NCBI GenBank assembly: GCA_964468645.1
Contig: CAYXUU010000010.1
Span: 1-64,000 of the forward strand
Direction: 5' to 3'
Origin: JAIOZK01 sp964468645
GTDB taxonomy: Bacteria > Bacteroidota > Bacteroidia > Bacteroidales > JAIOZK01
DNA length: 64,000 nt
This document shows positions 16,556 to 27,300 of the stretch, piece by piece. The position numbers and the translations under genes are program-made. Below the pieces are notes generated by a model, which worked only from the letters and a program-made list of their open reading frames with translations, had not been told where the DNA came from and did not search any database. Numbering within the stretch: position 1 is the first letter of the stretch; each line of letters begins with the position of its first letter.

Positions 16556-18199
16556 ATGGATCTAAAAACCAAATTAACCGAGGCTGTTAAAGCCCACAAG
16601 AATGTCTATTCCAATATTCCCAGATCAGATATGATCTGGCATGCTGTTGAGAATAAAGAAGCAATTATCTCTGAAAGCGGCGCCCTTGCCACATGGACCC
16701 CCAAAGAGTCATCAGGCAGAAGTCCTAAAGATACAGTGATTGTTAAAAGACCCTCAAGTGAAGCCAATATTGACTGGTCATCCCCTAATAATATCCCTAT
16801 CGATGAAGAGACTTTCAATATGGCTTTTGAAGAAGCGCTGGAATTTCTGAATGAACATGATAAAATATATGTTACCGACAAAGTAGTCGGGGCTAAAGCC
16901 AATTATGCGCTTCCGGTAAAATTGGTAACCTCACATGCACTTGCTGCCTTATTCACTGATAATATGTTCAGGCCCGTCCCACAGGATATTAATAAAAGCT
17001 GCTATTTTGAAGATGGTTTTGAATTATTGCATCTTCCCTACAATAAACTGGATGCATCTAAATATGAAGGAAAATTAAGAAAGCTGCCTGATGGCAATAC
17101 ATCAGATATGATTGTTGCGATGGATATGGATAGAAAGATCGGTGTTGTTGTTGGCTCAGCTTATGGAGGAAGTGTTAAGAAAATGCTTTTTACAGTAATG
17201 AATTACCTTTTACCATTTGAAGAGGTGTTACCACTGCACTGCAGCGCCAATGAAGGCAGCAATGGGGACTGCGCACTTTTACTCGGACTTTCCGGTACAG
17301 GAAAGACTTCACTTTCAGCAGATCCAAGCAGGGCATTGTTAGGGGATGATGAACATGGCTGGAACGATGAGGGAATTGCAAATTTCGAGAATGGTTGTTA
17401 TGCTAAAATGATCGATATTCATCCTGTTAAAGAGAAAGACATCTATGATGCTGTAATGCATAAAGATGACTATCTTAACCATGGAGCCATCGTTGAAAAT
17501 GCAATGGTTTATCCATGGCGTACTTTTGATTATTTTGATGATAGGTTTACACCCAATTCAAGGGCTTCTTATCCATTAAAATATTTAAGAAACATAAAAG
17601 AGTCCTCTATATCAGGCCATCCTAAAACAATCCTGTTTCTTACTGCAGATGCATATGGTGTTCTTCCACCTGTTTCAAAACTAAATGCGGATCAGGCCAT
17701 GCTCTGGTTCCTGATGGGATATACAAGTAAACTTGCAGGTACAGAAACAGGGATCACTGCCCCTGTTGCTACTTTCTCAAGATTCTTCGGGCAACCGTTC
17801 ATGCCACTTAATCCTGATATTTATGCCTCCATGCTGGGTGAAAGAATGGAAAAGTATAATACCAGTGTCTATCTGATTAATACAGGATGGAGCGGTGGTG
17901 CATATGGAGTAGGTAAGAGAATAGATATTACCCTGACCCGGAAAATGGTGGATGCAACACTTTCAGGTGCACTTAACGATGTTGAATATAAATATGATGC
18001 GTTGTTCCATCTCAATGTACCTGTATCCTGCCCGGATGTTCCATCTGAAATGCTATTCGCCAAAAATACCTGGGAAGATAAGGAGGCATTTGATGAAGCA
18101 GCCAAAAAACTGGCCAAACAATTCTCAGATGCATTTGACAAATCCTATGGAGCTAAGAACATTAAACAGAATGTGGTAGATGAGTGTCCCGGCAAGTAA
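16556..18199 (+). CDS. pckA: Phosphoenolpyruvate carboxykinase (ATP)
   Basis: 547 residues, close to the usual length of the ATP-dependent family. Visible signatures are the kinase-1a P-loop GLSGTGKTSLSADPSR (Lys250), the following Asp-Asp-Glu-His-Gly-Trp metal/PEPCK-specific segment, and the conserved Arg-Ala-Ser-Tyr-Pro and Asn-Thr-Gly-Trp-Ser-Gly-Gly blocks. It interconverts oxaloacetate plus ATP with PEP, CO2 and ADP. In anaerobic Bacteroidota it often runs in the carboxylating direction towards succinate; in an amino-acid degrader it can serve gluconeogenesis. It is a single gene with its own promoter palindrome and terminator. Confidence 0.97.
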   Translation: MDLKTKLTEAVKAHKNVYSNIPRSDMIWHAVENKEAIISESGALATWTPKESSGRSPKDTVIVKRPSSEANIDWSSPNNIPIDEETFNMAFEEALEFLNEHDKIYVTDKVVGAKANYALPVKLVTSHALAALFTDNMFRPVPQDINKSCYFEDGFELLHLPYNKLDASKYEGKLRKLPDGNTSDMIVAMDMDRKIGVVVGSAYGGSVKKMLFTVMNYLLPFEEVLPLHCSANEGSNGDCALLLGLSGTGKTSLSADPSRALLGDDEHGWNDEGIANFENGCYAKMIDIHPVKEKDIYDAVMHKDDYLNHGAIVENAMVYPWRTFDYFDDRFTPNSRASYPLKYLRNIKESSISGHPKTILFLTADAYGVLPPVSKLNADQAMLWFLMGYTSKLAGTETGITAPVATFSRFFGQPFMPLNPDIYASMLGERMEKYNTSVYLINTGWSGGAYGVGKRIDITLTRKMVDATLSGALNDVEYKYDALFHLNVPVSCPDVPSEMLFAKNTWEDKEAFDEAAKKLAKQFSDAFDKSYGAKNIKQNVVDECPGK

Positions 18200-18245
18200 T
18201 TAATTTGAATTGAGATTCTGAATAGTAAACTATAATATAATAACA

Positions 18246-18280
18246 GGGTTGCTAAAGATGTATTAAGTTAGCGGCCCTTT
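18246..18280 (+). terminator. Intrinsic terminator of pckA
   Basis: GGGTTGCTAA (18246-18255) pairs with TTAGCGGCCC (18268-18277), with two G-T wobbles, and is followed by TTTGTTTATT. It lies between two convergent genes and may also stop minus-strand transcripts. Confidence 0.65.
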
Positions 18281-18285
18281 GTTTA

Positions 18286-19005
18286 TTATCTGATCCTTAC
18301 CATTATCATGGCAGCAATATTCCTGACAGTGGTTAATGTCGATAAATCGGTATAAAGATTACCATTCTTACCTGAATAATGCCCGTGCCCAATAAGCGTC
18401 ATCTGATATTCATCCTGCTTATCATCCATATCAACAACAGCCTCATAGATTATTGCTGGCTGGCTGGAGGTCATATAATCATCATCCCCTGGATATTTAT
18501 TGTTAGTCCAGTATTCATTCCAATCCCATGGCTGGTTAATTTCAAGCAGAATCCTGAATTGGTTTGAGAGTGAATCATTAATATTTGAAGACAAAATAAA
18601 ATCACCGGCAGGTGTCGCGCATGTGATAGCATCAGGCACAGGATGATCAGGTGTTGGAAGATATAAACCATCTTCGGCCTGAATTCCCCTTTTGTGAGAC
18701 CAGTATGGTAAAGCTGCCGGCCGTCTTATTATTCCCGGCTTCCAACTACCCTCCGAATTGTCACCATGACGGAATAAGCCTGTTCCTATCGATCTGGCAA
18801 CATAGAGGGTTTCAATGAAATTACCCCCTATATCTTCTATCCATACAGCCATAAGTGGATGATTATGAGCTTCTCCTTTTGTGAACTCAATGATAATCGA
18901 TATTCCTTCTTTTTCAGCATTCGTATAAAGGGTATCGGAATGAGAAAAAGCTGAATGACTCCATATTGTCAGCAGCACGTTTATCAATAGAATCGATTTA
19001 TACAT
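18286..19005 (-). CDS. DUF2271-like exported protein
   Basis: 239 residues from the ATG at 19003-19005; the frame opens two codons earlier with TTG, which is less likely. A signal peptide covers about the first 21 residues. The body has the 'MAVWIEDIGGNFIETLYV' strand pair, then 'RRPAALPYWSHKRG' and 'PDAITCATP' blocks. These resemble the periplasmic DUF2271 family, which is often found with TonB receptors and flavin-transferase genes. The gene follows a TonB receptor gene by only 21 bases, so the two are probably co-expressed, suggesting a periplasmic accessory to uptake. No ApbE or PepSY partner is seen nearby. Function unproven. Confidence 0.65.
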   Translation of the reverse strand: MYKSILLINVLLTIWSHSAFSHSDTLYTNAEKEGISIIIEFTKGEAHNHPLMAVWIEDIGGNFIETLYVARSIGTGLFRHGDNSEGSWKPGIIRRPAALPYWSHKRGIQAEDGLYLPTPDHPVPDAITCATPAGDFILSSNINDSLSNQFRILLEINQPWDWNEYWTNNKYPGDDDYMTSSQPAIIYEAVVDMDDKQDEYQMTLIGHGHYSGKNGNLYTDLSTLTTVRNIAAMIMVRIR

Positions 19006-19026
19006 TGTCAATAATTTTCATTTGTA

Positions 19027-21423
19027 TTAAAACTCAACGATTATTCCAATGCTTGGAAGAATAGTACCTGACTCAGCTTTTATATATCTTAGATCGTACA
19101 ATTGCTCATAATAAGGATCGCCAGGATTTAAAATAACAGGATTCCCATTTTCATCCAGATTTGTCAGGTAATCCTGGTCATCCGTCTTAAAATTATAAAT
19201 ATTCTGAATGTCAAGGTAAAGAATCAGTGACCATTTTTTAAAGAAATATTGCTTATCCACCCGGATATCCAATTGATGAAAACTCCCTAACCTCGACGAA
19301 TTAAACCTACTATAATCCAGGTAGGCTCTTCCTCTTGAATCCCATGCCGGTCGTTTTGAAGATGTTAAGATATCATAAGGTGTAAAAGGGGATCCTGCAA
19401 CAAAACGCCATTTAAAACCGATATCCCAATTTCTTTTAAACCCTTTTAAAACAACTAAATTAAGAATATGCCTGTTATCCCAGCTTGAGGGTATATACCT
19501 GTTATCATAATCAGTAAATTCACTTCTTACGAAGGTATATGATAGTATAAAATTGAATCCCTTCAGACTCTTATCCCTGGCAAGAACCTCAAAACCATAA
19601 GTTCTCCCTTTCGAGTAGGAAATTACCTCTTCATCCCCAAAGGATCCAAAATCTGCACCTTTGCTGGCAAGAGCCACTGAATCGTCTATTGAAAAGGGAT
19701 AATCCCTGTAGTATTTATAAAAACCTTCGATGGTAACTTTTGATTTTTCATCGGGTAGATATTCAATACCTGCTACTATATGATCCACCGATATGTAATT
19801 CAATCCATTGGTTTTATTTACAAGCTCCCCGTCATTATTCCGAAAACCCATAGTGGTATAGGGTGGGCGTTGATAGTATCGGCCGGTATTGAAATTTAAG
19901 AACACTTTATCACTTAATGCATAGGAGGCCGAGAATCTTGGAGAAAACTGCTTCAAGGGATTGGACATCTCATTTGAATAGCTGCTGCCGTCGAAACGTA
20001 AACCAAAAGATAACACCAGCCGGGTTTTAAATACAGGCTTGCTTAACTGTCCGAATATATTGTAGTTAAAGACACTCAACTCTGATTTATAGTTTATTAG
20101 CTGCAAACTATCTCTAATAAAACTCTGCTGATTGGTCTTGTTGGTATATTTTGCATATTCAAGTCCGGTTCCATATGTTACTTTAAATCCGTTGAACCGC
20201 GTCAGGCTTTCAAACCTGATTTTATTCTCACCTTCTGTTGACTTATAATCATATGTCAGCAAGGAATCAACTTCAATATTGTCCAGATATTTATAAGAAC
20301 GATTGTTGAGATAGCTTCGGCTTAAAACCAGGGTGTTGAAACCATTTTTACGAAAATGCTTATAAATAGCGCCTATGGTATAGCTCCATTGTTCGTTTAC
20401 AGGAAGGTAACCAAGTATGTAACGCTGTCCTTCATCCGGAGCTTTAATACCTGTATTCAACCTGAACTGGTCAATGGCCCCCAGGCCGATGAGGGTCAGT
20501 TGATTTTTGGAATCGAATTTATGTGTGAATTTAAACTGCAAATCATCATATGTTGGCAGGAAAGGAAGGCCGAGGGCATCGAACAGAAATTGCAGGTAGG
20601 ATCGTCTGTAAGAAAAGATCAGTCCGGATTTAACTGATATTGGCCCGTTAGCTGTGGCTGCCAGGTCCGATGCCCCAACAGCCAGTCTAAAATTCCATTC
20701 CTCAGAATTTGGTTCTTTCAGCTTAAAACCAACAACAGAACTGAGTGCGTTTCCTGCATTTGCCGGAAAGGCGCCCGAATAAAAATCAACCTCCCGCACA
20801 AAATCAACATTGATGATTCCATTCGGGCCACCTGAAGCACCCTGGGTGGCAAAATGATTGATGGTCGGAATCTCAATTCCATCCAGATAAAAACTATTTT
20901 CAGCCGGACCCCCTCCCCTCACTATTAGATCATTTCTGTAGGCTACAGTGGATGCAACACCTGGTAAGCTCTGTAAAACCTTTGAGATATCCCGGTTTGC
21001 TCCCGGGCTTTTTTCCACCTCGGAAATATCCAGGGTTCGCATCGAAACAGGGCTTTCTTCCATTCTTCTGAATGGAGAGGCCTTGATTTCAACTGTTTCA
21101 AGTTGCACACTCTTCTCGTATATCGGTAATTCAATGGTAACAGTTTTTGCATTTGTTACAAGTATATCCTCTGAAACATAATCCTCATATCCTACAGATG
21201 TTGCTGCCAGCCTGATATAACCGGGTTCGAGGCCTGTAAAAATAAAGCGGCCGTCAAAATCTGAAGTTGAGCCTACGTTCGTTTCCCAGATCACAATATT
21301 AGCAAATGGTATCGGTTCATTGGTGCTGGCATCATAAATCCGGCCAACGATTTTTCCCTGCTGGCTTAATGCTACAACAGGAAAGAAAAAAAGTATTATT
21401 ATTAATTTAATGGCATTCTTCAT
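19027..21423 (-). CDS. TonB-dependent outer-membrane receptor
   Basis: 798 residues from the ATG at 21421-21423. A TTG one codon earlier is the alternative, but the ATG shares one base with the stop of the preceding gene (TGATG), a normal coupling. A signal peptide (about 1-21) leads to a carboxypeptidase-regulatory-like domain (about 25-105, 'GKIVGRIYDASTNEPIPFANI'). A plug domain follows (about 115-235, with 'RGGGPAENSFYLDGIEIP') and then a 22-strand-type barrel ending in the terminal aromatic Phe. It imports an unknown ligand across the outer membrane with TonB energy. There is no SusD partner, so a metal-chelate, vitamin or peptide ligand is more likely than a glycan. Confidence 0.9.
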   Translation of the reverse strand: MKNAIKLIIILFFFPVVALSQQGKIVGRIYDASTNEPIPFANIVIWETNVGSTSDFDGRFIFTGLEPGYIRLAATSVGYEDYVSEDILVTNAKTVTIELPIYEKSVQLETVEIKASPFRRMEESPVSMRTLDISEVEKSPGANRDISKVLQSLPGVASTVAYRNDLIVRGGGPAENSFYLDGIEIPTINHFATQGASGGPNGIINVDFVREVDFYSGAFPANAGNALSSVVGFKLKEPNSEEWNFRLAVGASDLAATANGPISVKSGLIFSYRRSYLQFLFDALGLPFLPTYDDLQFKFTHKFDSKNQLTLIGLGAIDQFRLNTGIKAPDEGQRYILGYLPVNEQWSYTIGAIYKHFRKNGFNTLVLSRSYLNNRSYKYLDNIEVDSLLTYDYKSTEGENKIRFESLTRFNGFKVTYGTGLEYAKYTNKTNQQSFIRDSLQLINYKSELSVFNYNIFGQLSKPVFKTRLVLSFGLRFDGSSYSNEMSNPLKQFSPRFSASYALSDKVFLNFNTGRYYQRPPYTTMGFRNNDGELVNKTNGLNYISVDHIVAGIEYLPDEKSKVTIEGFYKYYRDYPFSIDDSVALASKGADFGSFGDEEVISYSKGRTYGFEVLARDKSLKGFNFILSYTFVRSEFTDYDNRYIPSSWDNRHILNLVVLKGFKRNWDIGFKWRFVAGSPFTPYDILTSSKRPAWDSRGRAYLDYSRFNSSRLGSFHQLDIRVDKQYFFKKWSLILYLDIQNIYNFKTDDQDYLTNLDENGNPVILNPGDPYYEQLYDLRYIKAESGTILPSIGIIVEF

Positions 21424-22337
21424 CAAATGGTATTAATATTATTCAAGGCCTCCACCAAACGATTATATCTGAATTCATATCCGCTTCTCACAAGATTTTC
21501 AGGAATCACTTTCTGGCTGGCAAGTAATACTTCATCCGCCATTTCACCAAAAACCACTCTGAGAAGAAAAGCCGGTACTTTTGTCCATGATGGTCTCCTT
21601 ATTGACTTCCCAAGAGCTTTTGAGAATTCCTTAAACACGACAGGTTCAGGGCTGGTAAGATTATATACCCCTTCAGTTTTTGCATTTTCAATAAGGTGCT
21701 TAATTGCAAGCACTTCATCTTCAATATGTATCCATGACATCCATTGTTTTCCATTACCAAAGTATCCTCCGAGAAACAACCGGAATGGAATCATAAAGGT
21801 CTTCATAAAGCCACCATTATTTCCCAGGACGATCCCTGACCTGATTACAACCACTCTGTTACCTTGCTCAATCTCTTCCAGTTCAGACTCCCACTTACCG
21901 GTTAATGTAGCCATAAACCCGAAACCATTGGCTGAAGCTTCTGTAAAAAGTTCGCTGTAACTGTTTCCATAATATCCAATAGCTGAAGCCTGTATCAAAA
22001 CTTCAGGTTTTGATTCCAATGAATTGACAAGCTTAACAATGGATCTGGCAGTGTTCAACCTGCTTTGAAGCAATCTTTCTTTTTGCTTTACCGTCCACAA
22101 CCTGGTTCCGATATTCTCACCTATTAAATTGATAAATGCAAAAAAACCATTAAACTTATCTGAGAGGGATAACAAATTCTGCTTATTCCATTCTATAATC
22201 CTGGCCTCATGGCCAAATATCTCTTCCGCTTTCTCAGTGTTCCTTGTAATAATATACAACTCATAATCAGCAGCAAGCTTCTCATATAATGCCCTGCCAA
22301 TAAAACCTGTTCCACCGAAGATAGCAATTTTTCTCAT
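21423..22337 (-). CDS. TIGR01777-family epimerase-like protein (YfcH)
   Basis: 304 residues of the extended short-chain dehydrogenase fold with N-terminal GGTGFIG dinucleotide motif (residues 8-14), the 'NLIGENIG' segment, and a C-terminal DUF1731-type region ('PSWTKVPAFLLRVVFGEMA'). This is the TIGR01777/YfcH group, predicted NAD(P)-dependent sugar-nucleotide epimerases of unproven substrate. Its stop overlaps the start of the TonB receptor by one base, so it is probably the first gene of that operon. The active-site Tyr lies in the 'SAIGYYGN' block. Confidence 0.88.
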   Translation of the reverse strand: MRKIAIFGGTGFIGRALYEKLAADYELYIITRNTEKAEEIFGHEARIIEWNKQNLLSLSDKFNGFFAFINLIGENIGTRLWTVKQKERLLQSRLNTARSIVKLVNSLESKPEVLIQASAIGYYGNSYSELFTEASANGFGFMATLTGKWESELEEIEQGNRVVVIRSGIVLGNNGGFMKTFMIPFRLFLGGYFGNGKQWMSWIHIEDEVLAIKHLIENAKTEGVYNLTSPEPVVFKEFSKALGKSIRRPSWTKVPAFLLRVVFGEMADEVLLASQKVIPENLVRSGYEFRYNRLVEALNNINTI

Positions 22338-22423
22338 TTTGAAACAAACTACAAAATTGCAAATAAGTTTTATCAGGAAATAATTTTACAATAATTTTAA
22401 CTTTTTGATAACTAAAGGAAAAC

Positions 22424-22458
22424 AAAAAGCAGGTTGATCAAAATCAACCTGCTTTTTT
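22424..22458 (-). terminator. Intrinsic terminator of dnaN
   Basis: A perfect 15-bp inverted repeat (22424-22438 with 22443-22457) built on GCAGGTTGAT/ATCAACCTGC. It is flanked by A-run and T-run, so it can act in both directions. It closes the minus-strand unit that ends with dnaN. Confidence 0.85.
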
Positions 22459-22475
22459 ATATGATTTAGATTTGT

Positions 22476-23600
22476 TTATTGATTCAGCATCACCGGCATA
22501 ACCAGCATCAGGATATCTTCATTCTCATTTCCGTCTTCAACAGGTAATATGATGCCTGCCCGGTTAGGAGCCGACATTTCGATCTTGATCTCTTCAGAGT
22601 CCAGGTTGGTCAGCATATCCAGGATAAACCTTGAATTGAATCCAATTTCAATATCCTCGCCTTCAAAATTACATGTGAGTCTCTCTTTAGCTTCATTGGC
22701 GATATCAATATCTTCTGCCGAAAGCACCAGTTCTTTTCCGGAAATTTTAAACCTGATCTGGTGGGTTGACTGGTTTGCAAAAATTGATACCCTTTTTATG
22801 GTATTAAGCAACAGATGTCTGTCGATGGTAAGGGTATTGGGATTATTAGTTGGAATTACAGCTTCATAATTAGGATACTTTCCTTCGATAAGACGGCATA
22901 TAAGGTTAACATTACCAAAGGAGAAAAAAGCATTTGTCTGGTTATATTCCAGCTTAACCAGGCTTTCATCTTCTGGCAAAATAACCCTTAACTGGCTCAA
23001 AGGTTTCTTTGGCAGGATGAAAGATGCTGAATTTTCAGCCCGGGCATCGGTTCTTTTATATCTTACCAATTTATGTGCATCGGTTGCAACAAAGGTCAGG
23101 TCATCGGGTGTAAACTCGCAAAAAACACCTGACATCACCGGCCTTAGCTCATCGTTGCCGGTAGCAAAAATGGTTTTGTTAAAAGCATTAACAAGTAGTG
23201 AAGCAGTGATTTCAAGTTTGACAGCATCCTCAATGGTTGGCGTTTGGGGGAATTCATCACTCTGATGGCCTGAGAGTTTATATTTTCCCTCTCCGGCAGA
23301 AATCTCAACTGCAAGGGATTCAGGATTGATTGAAAATGTTACAGGTATATCTGCAAAGGTTTTCAGTGTTTCGATGAGAATTTTGGCAGGAATGGCTACA
23401 ACTCCCGGTTCTTCAGCTTTGGTCGGTTCTAAAGAAACAGTCATTGTGGATTCCAGGTCTGATGCCGTAATATTAAGTCTTTCATCAGTTAACTCAAACA
23501 AGAAATCATCTAATATTGGAAGCGCATTACTTGTACTTAACACACCTGCCAATGCCTGCAGGTTCTTTAGCAGAACCGAACTTGAAACAATAAATTTCAT
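22476..23600 (-). CDS. dnaN: DNA polymerase III subunit beta (sliding clamp)
   Basis: 374 residues, the normal clamp length, with three repeated clamp folds. The conserved 'MKFIVSSSVLLKNLQALAGVLS' style start, 'GVFCEFTPDDLTFVATDAHKLVRYKR' in the second fold and the C-terminal 'LVMPVMLNQ' strand are all typical. The ring-shaped dimer tethers polymerase III to DNA. Here it is not next to dnaA but 114 bases downstream of plsY, which is usual in this phylum. A strong bidirectional terminator follows. Confidence 0.97.
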   Translation of the reverse strand: MKFIVSSSVLLKNLQALAGVLSTSNALPILDDFLFELTDERLNITASDLESTMTVSLEPTKAEEPGVVAIPAKILIETLKTFADIPVTFSINPESLAVEISAGEGKYKLSGHQSDEFPQTPTIEDAVKLEITASLLVNAFNKTIFATGNDELRPVMSGVFCEFTPDDLTFVATDAHKLVRYKRTDARAENSASFILPKKPLSQLRVILPEDESLVKLEYNQTNAFFSFGNVNLICRLIEGKYPNYEAVIPTNNPNTLTIDRHLLLNTIKRVSIFANQSTHQIRFKISGKELVLSAEDIDIANEAKERLTCNFEGEDIEIGFNSRFILDMLTNLDSEEIKIEMSAPNRAGIILPVEDGNENEDILMLVMPVMLNQ

Positions 23601-23714
23601 TTTTTTTCAGATTTATATGGATTTACATTAAACCGCTTTGTGTGGTAAATATATTATAAAATTAAGAATCACTGACACATAAGAGGATTGTTTTTCAACA
23701 AAATTTTAAACATA

Positions 23715-24353
23715 TCATCCATCTTTATCTTTGCCAAATTTAAAAGGCTTTTCCTGTCCGTTAATCAATCTTTTAATATTACTCCAGTGTGTAAGCGGGA
23801 TGAATACTCCAATGGCTATTGAAAGATATACCAGATATGTATGCTGATCGTTAAGGAGGAAGATCACAATAAATGGAAGGCTCATTGCAGACAAAACAGA
23901 AGCAATTGAAACGATACGGGTTATCAACAACACGATAATAAATACCGACAGGGTTAACCAGACTGCGACAGGATAAAGAGCGATACCAATTCCAAGTAAT
24001 GTAGCCACTCCCCTTCCACCTTTAAATCCGATATAAACAGGGAAAATATGACCCAGCACAGCTGAAATGGCAAGGCTGACTTTATAGATCAGATAATGGT
24101 CGCCTGTCAGATAATCCTGGTTAAATAAAACAGCTATTGAAACAGCCAGCCAGCCTTTAAAAACATCAAACAATAAGACCGGGATACCTGCTTTCCATCC
24201 GAGTACCCTGATGGTATTGGTGGCCCCGGCGTTGCCACTCCCTTTTGTCCTTATATCAATACCGTATATTCCTTTACTTACCCATACCGAGGTGGGTATG
24301 GAGCCAAGTAAATAGGCAATGATTAAACCACAACAAAGTGAAAAATAGATCAT
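23715..24353 (-). CDS. plsY: Glycerol-3-phosphate acyltransferase PlsY
   Basis: 212 residues with five predicted membrane helices and the three PlsY motifs: 'GSIPTSVWVSK', the Gly-Ser-Gly-Asn-Ala-Gly-Ala-Thr-Asn motif, and 'FKGGRGVAT'. The enzyme acylates glycerol-3-phosphate from acyl phosphate at the inner membrane, the first step of phospholipid synthesis. It starts only 6 bases after the stop of the 1,498-residue gene, so the two are very likely co-translated. An alternative ATG lies just upstream of the chosen start. Confidence 0.95.
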   Translation of the reverse strand: MIYFSLCCGLIIAYLLGSIPTSVWVSKGIYGIDIRTKGSGNAGATNTIRVLGWKAGIPVLLFDVFKGWLAVSIAVLFNQDYLTGDHYLIYKVSLAISAVLGHIFPVYIGFKGGRGVATLLGIGIALYPVAVWLTLSVFIIVLLITRIVSIASVLSAMSLPFIVIFLLNDQHTYLVYLSIAIGVFIPLTHWSNIKRLINGQEKPFKFGKDKDG

Positions 24354-24359
24354 AACATT

Positions 24360-27300
24360 TTATTTTCGTGAATGCATTTCTTCCATTTTTCTAACAAAGT
24401 CAACTTGTTTTCGTCTTGTAGAAATAACATATTCATATGAAGTATCTTCCCCGGGTAAATTAATGGTTCTGTTCCCGATTGCTATATCTGTAAGATCATT
24501 ATTAAAATTCTGGTCGGAAGAATATGCCTGCATTACCCTGTTTCTATAACTGAAGAAATACCATTTTCCAGGTGATAATTCAAGGTAGATATGAATGGCA
24601 TTGGCACTTCTTCTTTGTTCAATCTCTATATATCCTTCAACATATTTGTTTACCTGTTTATTGAGAATATTGCCAATCCCAATTTTTCCTGATGAAACAT
24701 AGGATGAAGATTCCGGATTCCATTTAAGTTTCAGATCGGTAAATACCATGGCATGTATCATTTCCTCGGGTAATCTGCGAATATTACCGTACAGGCTGAG
24801 GTCATTGATCAACTCATAGGCATCCTTTTCCCCAATTAAGTTTATCAGCAACAATTTATATTTTTCATCCAGGAGATTCACCCCGGGAAGGTTTGCCAGT
24901 TTCATACTGTCAACCATCATTTCAAGAAGTTTCTCCTCAAAATAGAAATCAAGAACCAGGGAAGTATTGAGGATGGTTGAATCAGGAATAATATAATGAT
25001 CAACCTGGCCTATTAAAGTCATTGAAACAGGATTTAAATCAACACCGGGATCAAGTCTGCCCACACCCCTGAATATGCACTGGTCAGTTCCTAGTTCCAG
25101 TAAGTTACCCTTAAGGTCTCTGCCAACCAGTCTCTCATAGCTTCCTATCCGAAACATACTTTTTTGTTGATCATAAAACAAGATTCCCGAGCTTGAAATT
25201 AATGTCCTGTCAAGAGGGTTATCTTTGGGTGTAAACAATGCAGGGTAAAATTTATTTGTTAATGATGAATGTATAATCCCAATCTCTGACCTGCTGTTAT
25301 CCATGCTATACAGTGGTTGTTTCACTGGAATGATAATATCCATGGGATTTAACACCGTATCGAACCTGGTCCAGGAAGCCTCCGCATAAAAGCAATCCTG
25401 GTTAAGGCTGAAACCTCCCTCCCACTCAAGATCTTTTCTGCCTGGAACAACTTTTACTTTTCCTGAATATAGAAAATGGGGATTCAGAAAGAAAACCGTA
25501 CTTTCAGGAATCCGTCCTTCTGCACTTGTAGTACCCAGTGCATCAACCATAATTTCATTCATCTCAATCTGCTGGGTCATATCATTCATATCAATATAAT
25601 CATAGCTGCCCCTGGCAATAAATTTATTCCGTGAATGAATGTTTACTGAGGCATCATAGAAAGTATGATATTTCTTACTTGTATCTGCAATAATATAGGC
25701 ACCCTCAAGAGGTTCCATAACGGCATCTTCAAGTATTGTTATTTTCCCGTCACCCGGAAATACTGCAGCATCGGCCACCCTGATAATTTTCACATCTTCC
25801 GCGAAAATTTTATAATGTATCATATCATAAGTAGCCTTCTGGCAGAAAAATGCCAGGGAATCCTGATCCTGTTTTGTGGAGATAAATTCTGAACCGGTAA
25901 AATCAAAATCGATCAAATCATAAAGATTGAGCTCATCAATATAAGGAAGGACTGAAGAAATGTTATTAATCAGGGTGATCTGCTGCTTATCCATATCCCA
26001 GAGCATCTCATCCATAGAGGATATGTATTTATTGAAAGGAAACTCTACAACGGATCTTCTGCCAAGAGCTGTGAATCTTCCCTGTCGTGTATCAAAATCA
26101 ATAAAACTTTTGTAATCATTGGTCGAAATAGCTAATTCATCAGTATTGATTGTCAGCAACCTGAAATCAGAAGTATCTGCTGTTAATGAATTATATTTAA
26201 AATTGAACAGATCAGAGATGACTTCCGCTCTCGAAAAATTGAATTTACCACTCCCATCCATGCCATCAGGGGATAATACCAATTGTCCGGTAAATGATGA
26301 GTAATTCTCAAAAACCTCAAAAGGATTATCAATTGTGGTAACAAACATTACATTGGTATCTGTTAACCAGAACTGATCCACAACTTCACCATGTACTGTT
26401 GGGAATTCCACACCATCCTGTGTTGAGAGAACATCAAATACTGTTGCAGTTGCACGAAGACTATCGAGATAAAAATTATATTCATTCGATTCTGAAATTG
26501 ATGTAAGGTAGGATAGCCATCCTTCCCCTTTCAAGCCCTCATTATTCAGGGTAAGTTTAGTGTAAAATTGTCCAATACTGTCGTAAATAGGATACCCCTT
26601 ATCTGGTAAATTATGTACAAAGCCAAGGTCATACGCTGGCATTACAATCAGTTGTTCATCTATGTTGGGGAAGATACCCCCTGATGCCAGATAACCTGAG
26701 AATTTCATATCCTCAGTTGAAAAATTATCCAGGCCCTTGATGGTAAATGGATCGACGTGATAATAGAACCTGTCTTTTGTATAAACACCCCCTTTAACGG
26801 AATGTTTATCATAAAACACATATGAATCCTGAAGGCTGTTAAAAATCGGATAATCCTTATGGGGAGCAAGGCCAGATTTATTGTAAGGTAAATCTATATA
26901 GATATCGCCTGTTAGTTCAGCTATAACATTCTTTACCCTGATGAAAGATACTTGTTCATTTTCATCTTCAGGTATCTTTTGAACAAAAAAGCTGAGCGAA
27001 TCAACAACCGGTAAATTAATCCTGAATGAATCATACTCAAATGAACAATCCTTCGCGTAAAAATCAAACAAACCAGCGATGACTGTTCCGGAAAAAATAA
27101 AGTCGCGGTTTTCTTTCATAAGGATCTGTTCATCGGAGGGATAAATGATCACATTCTGCGAATCGCTCAGGGCAATACGGGATACACCATTGATTTGAAG
27201 GTCGAAACTCTGCATGGACAGTTGCGCATTACTTTCAAGATTGGTAGTTGAAACGATCTTAATAACATCATAATCCTTTTTCCCTTCCATGGCATCCAGG

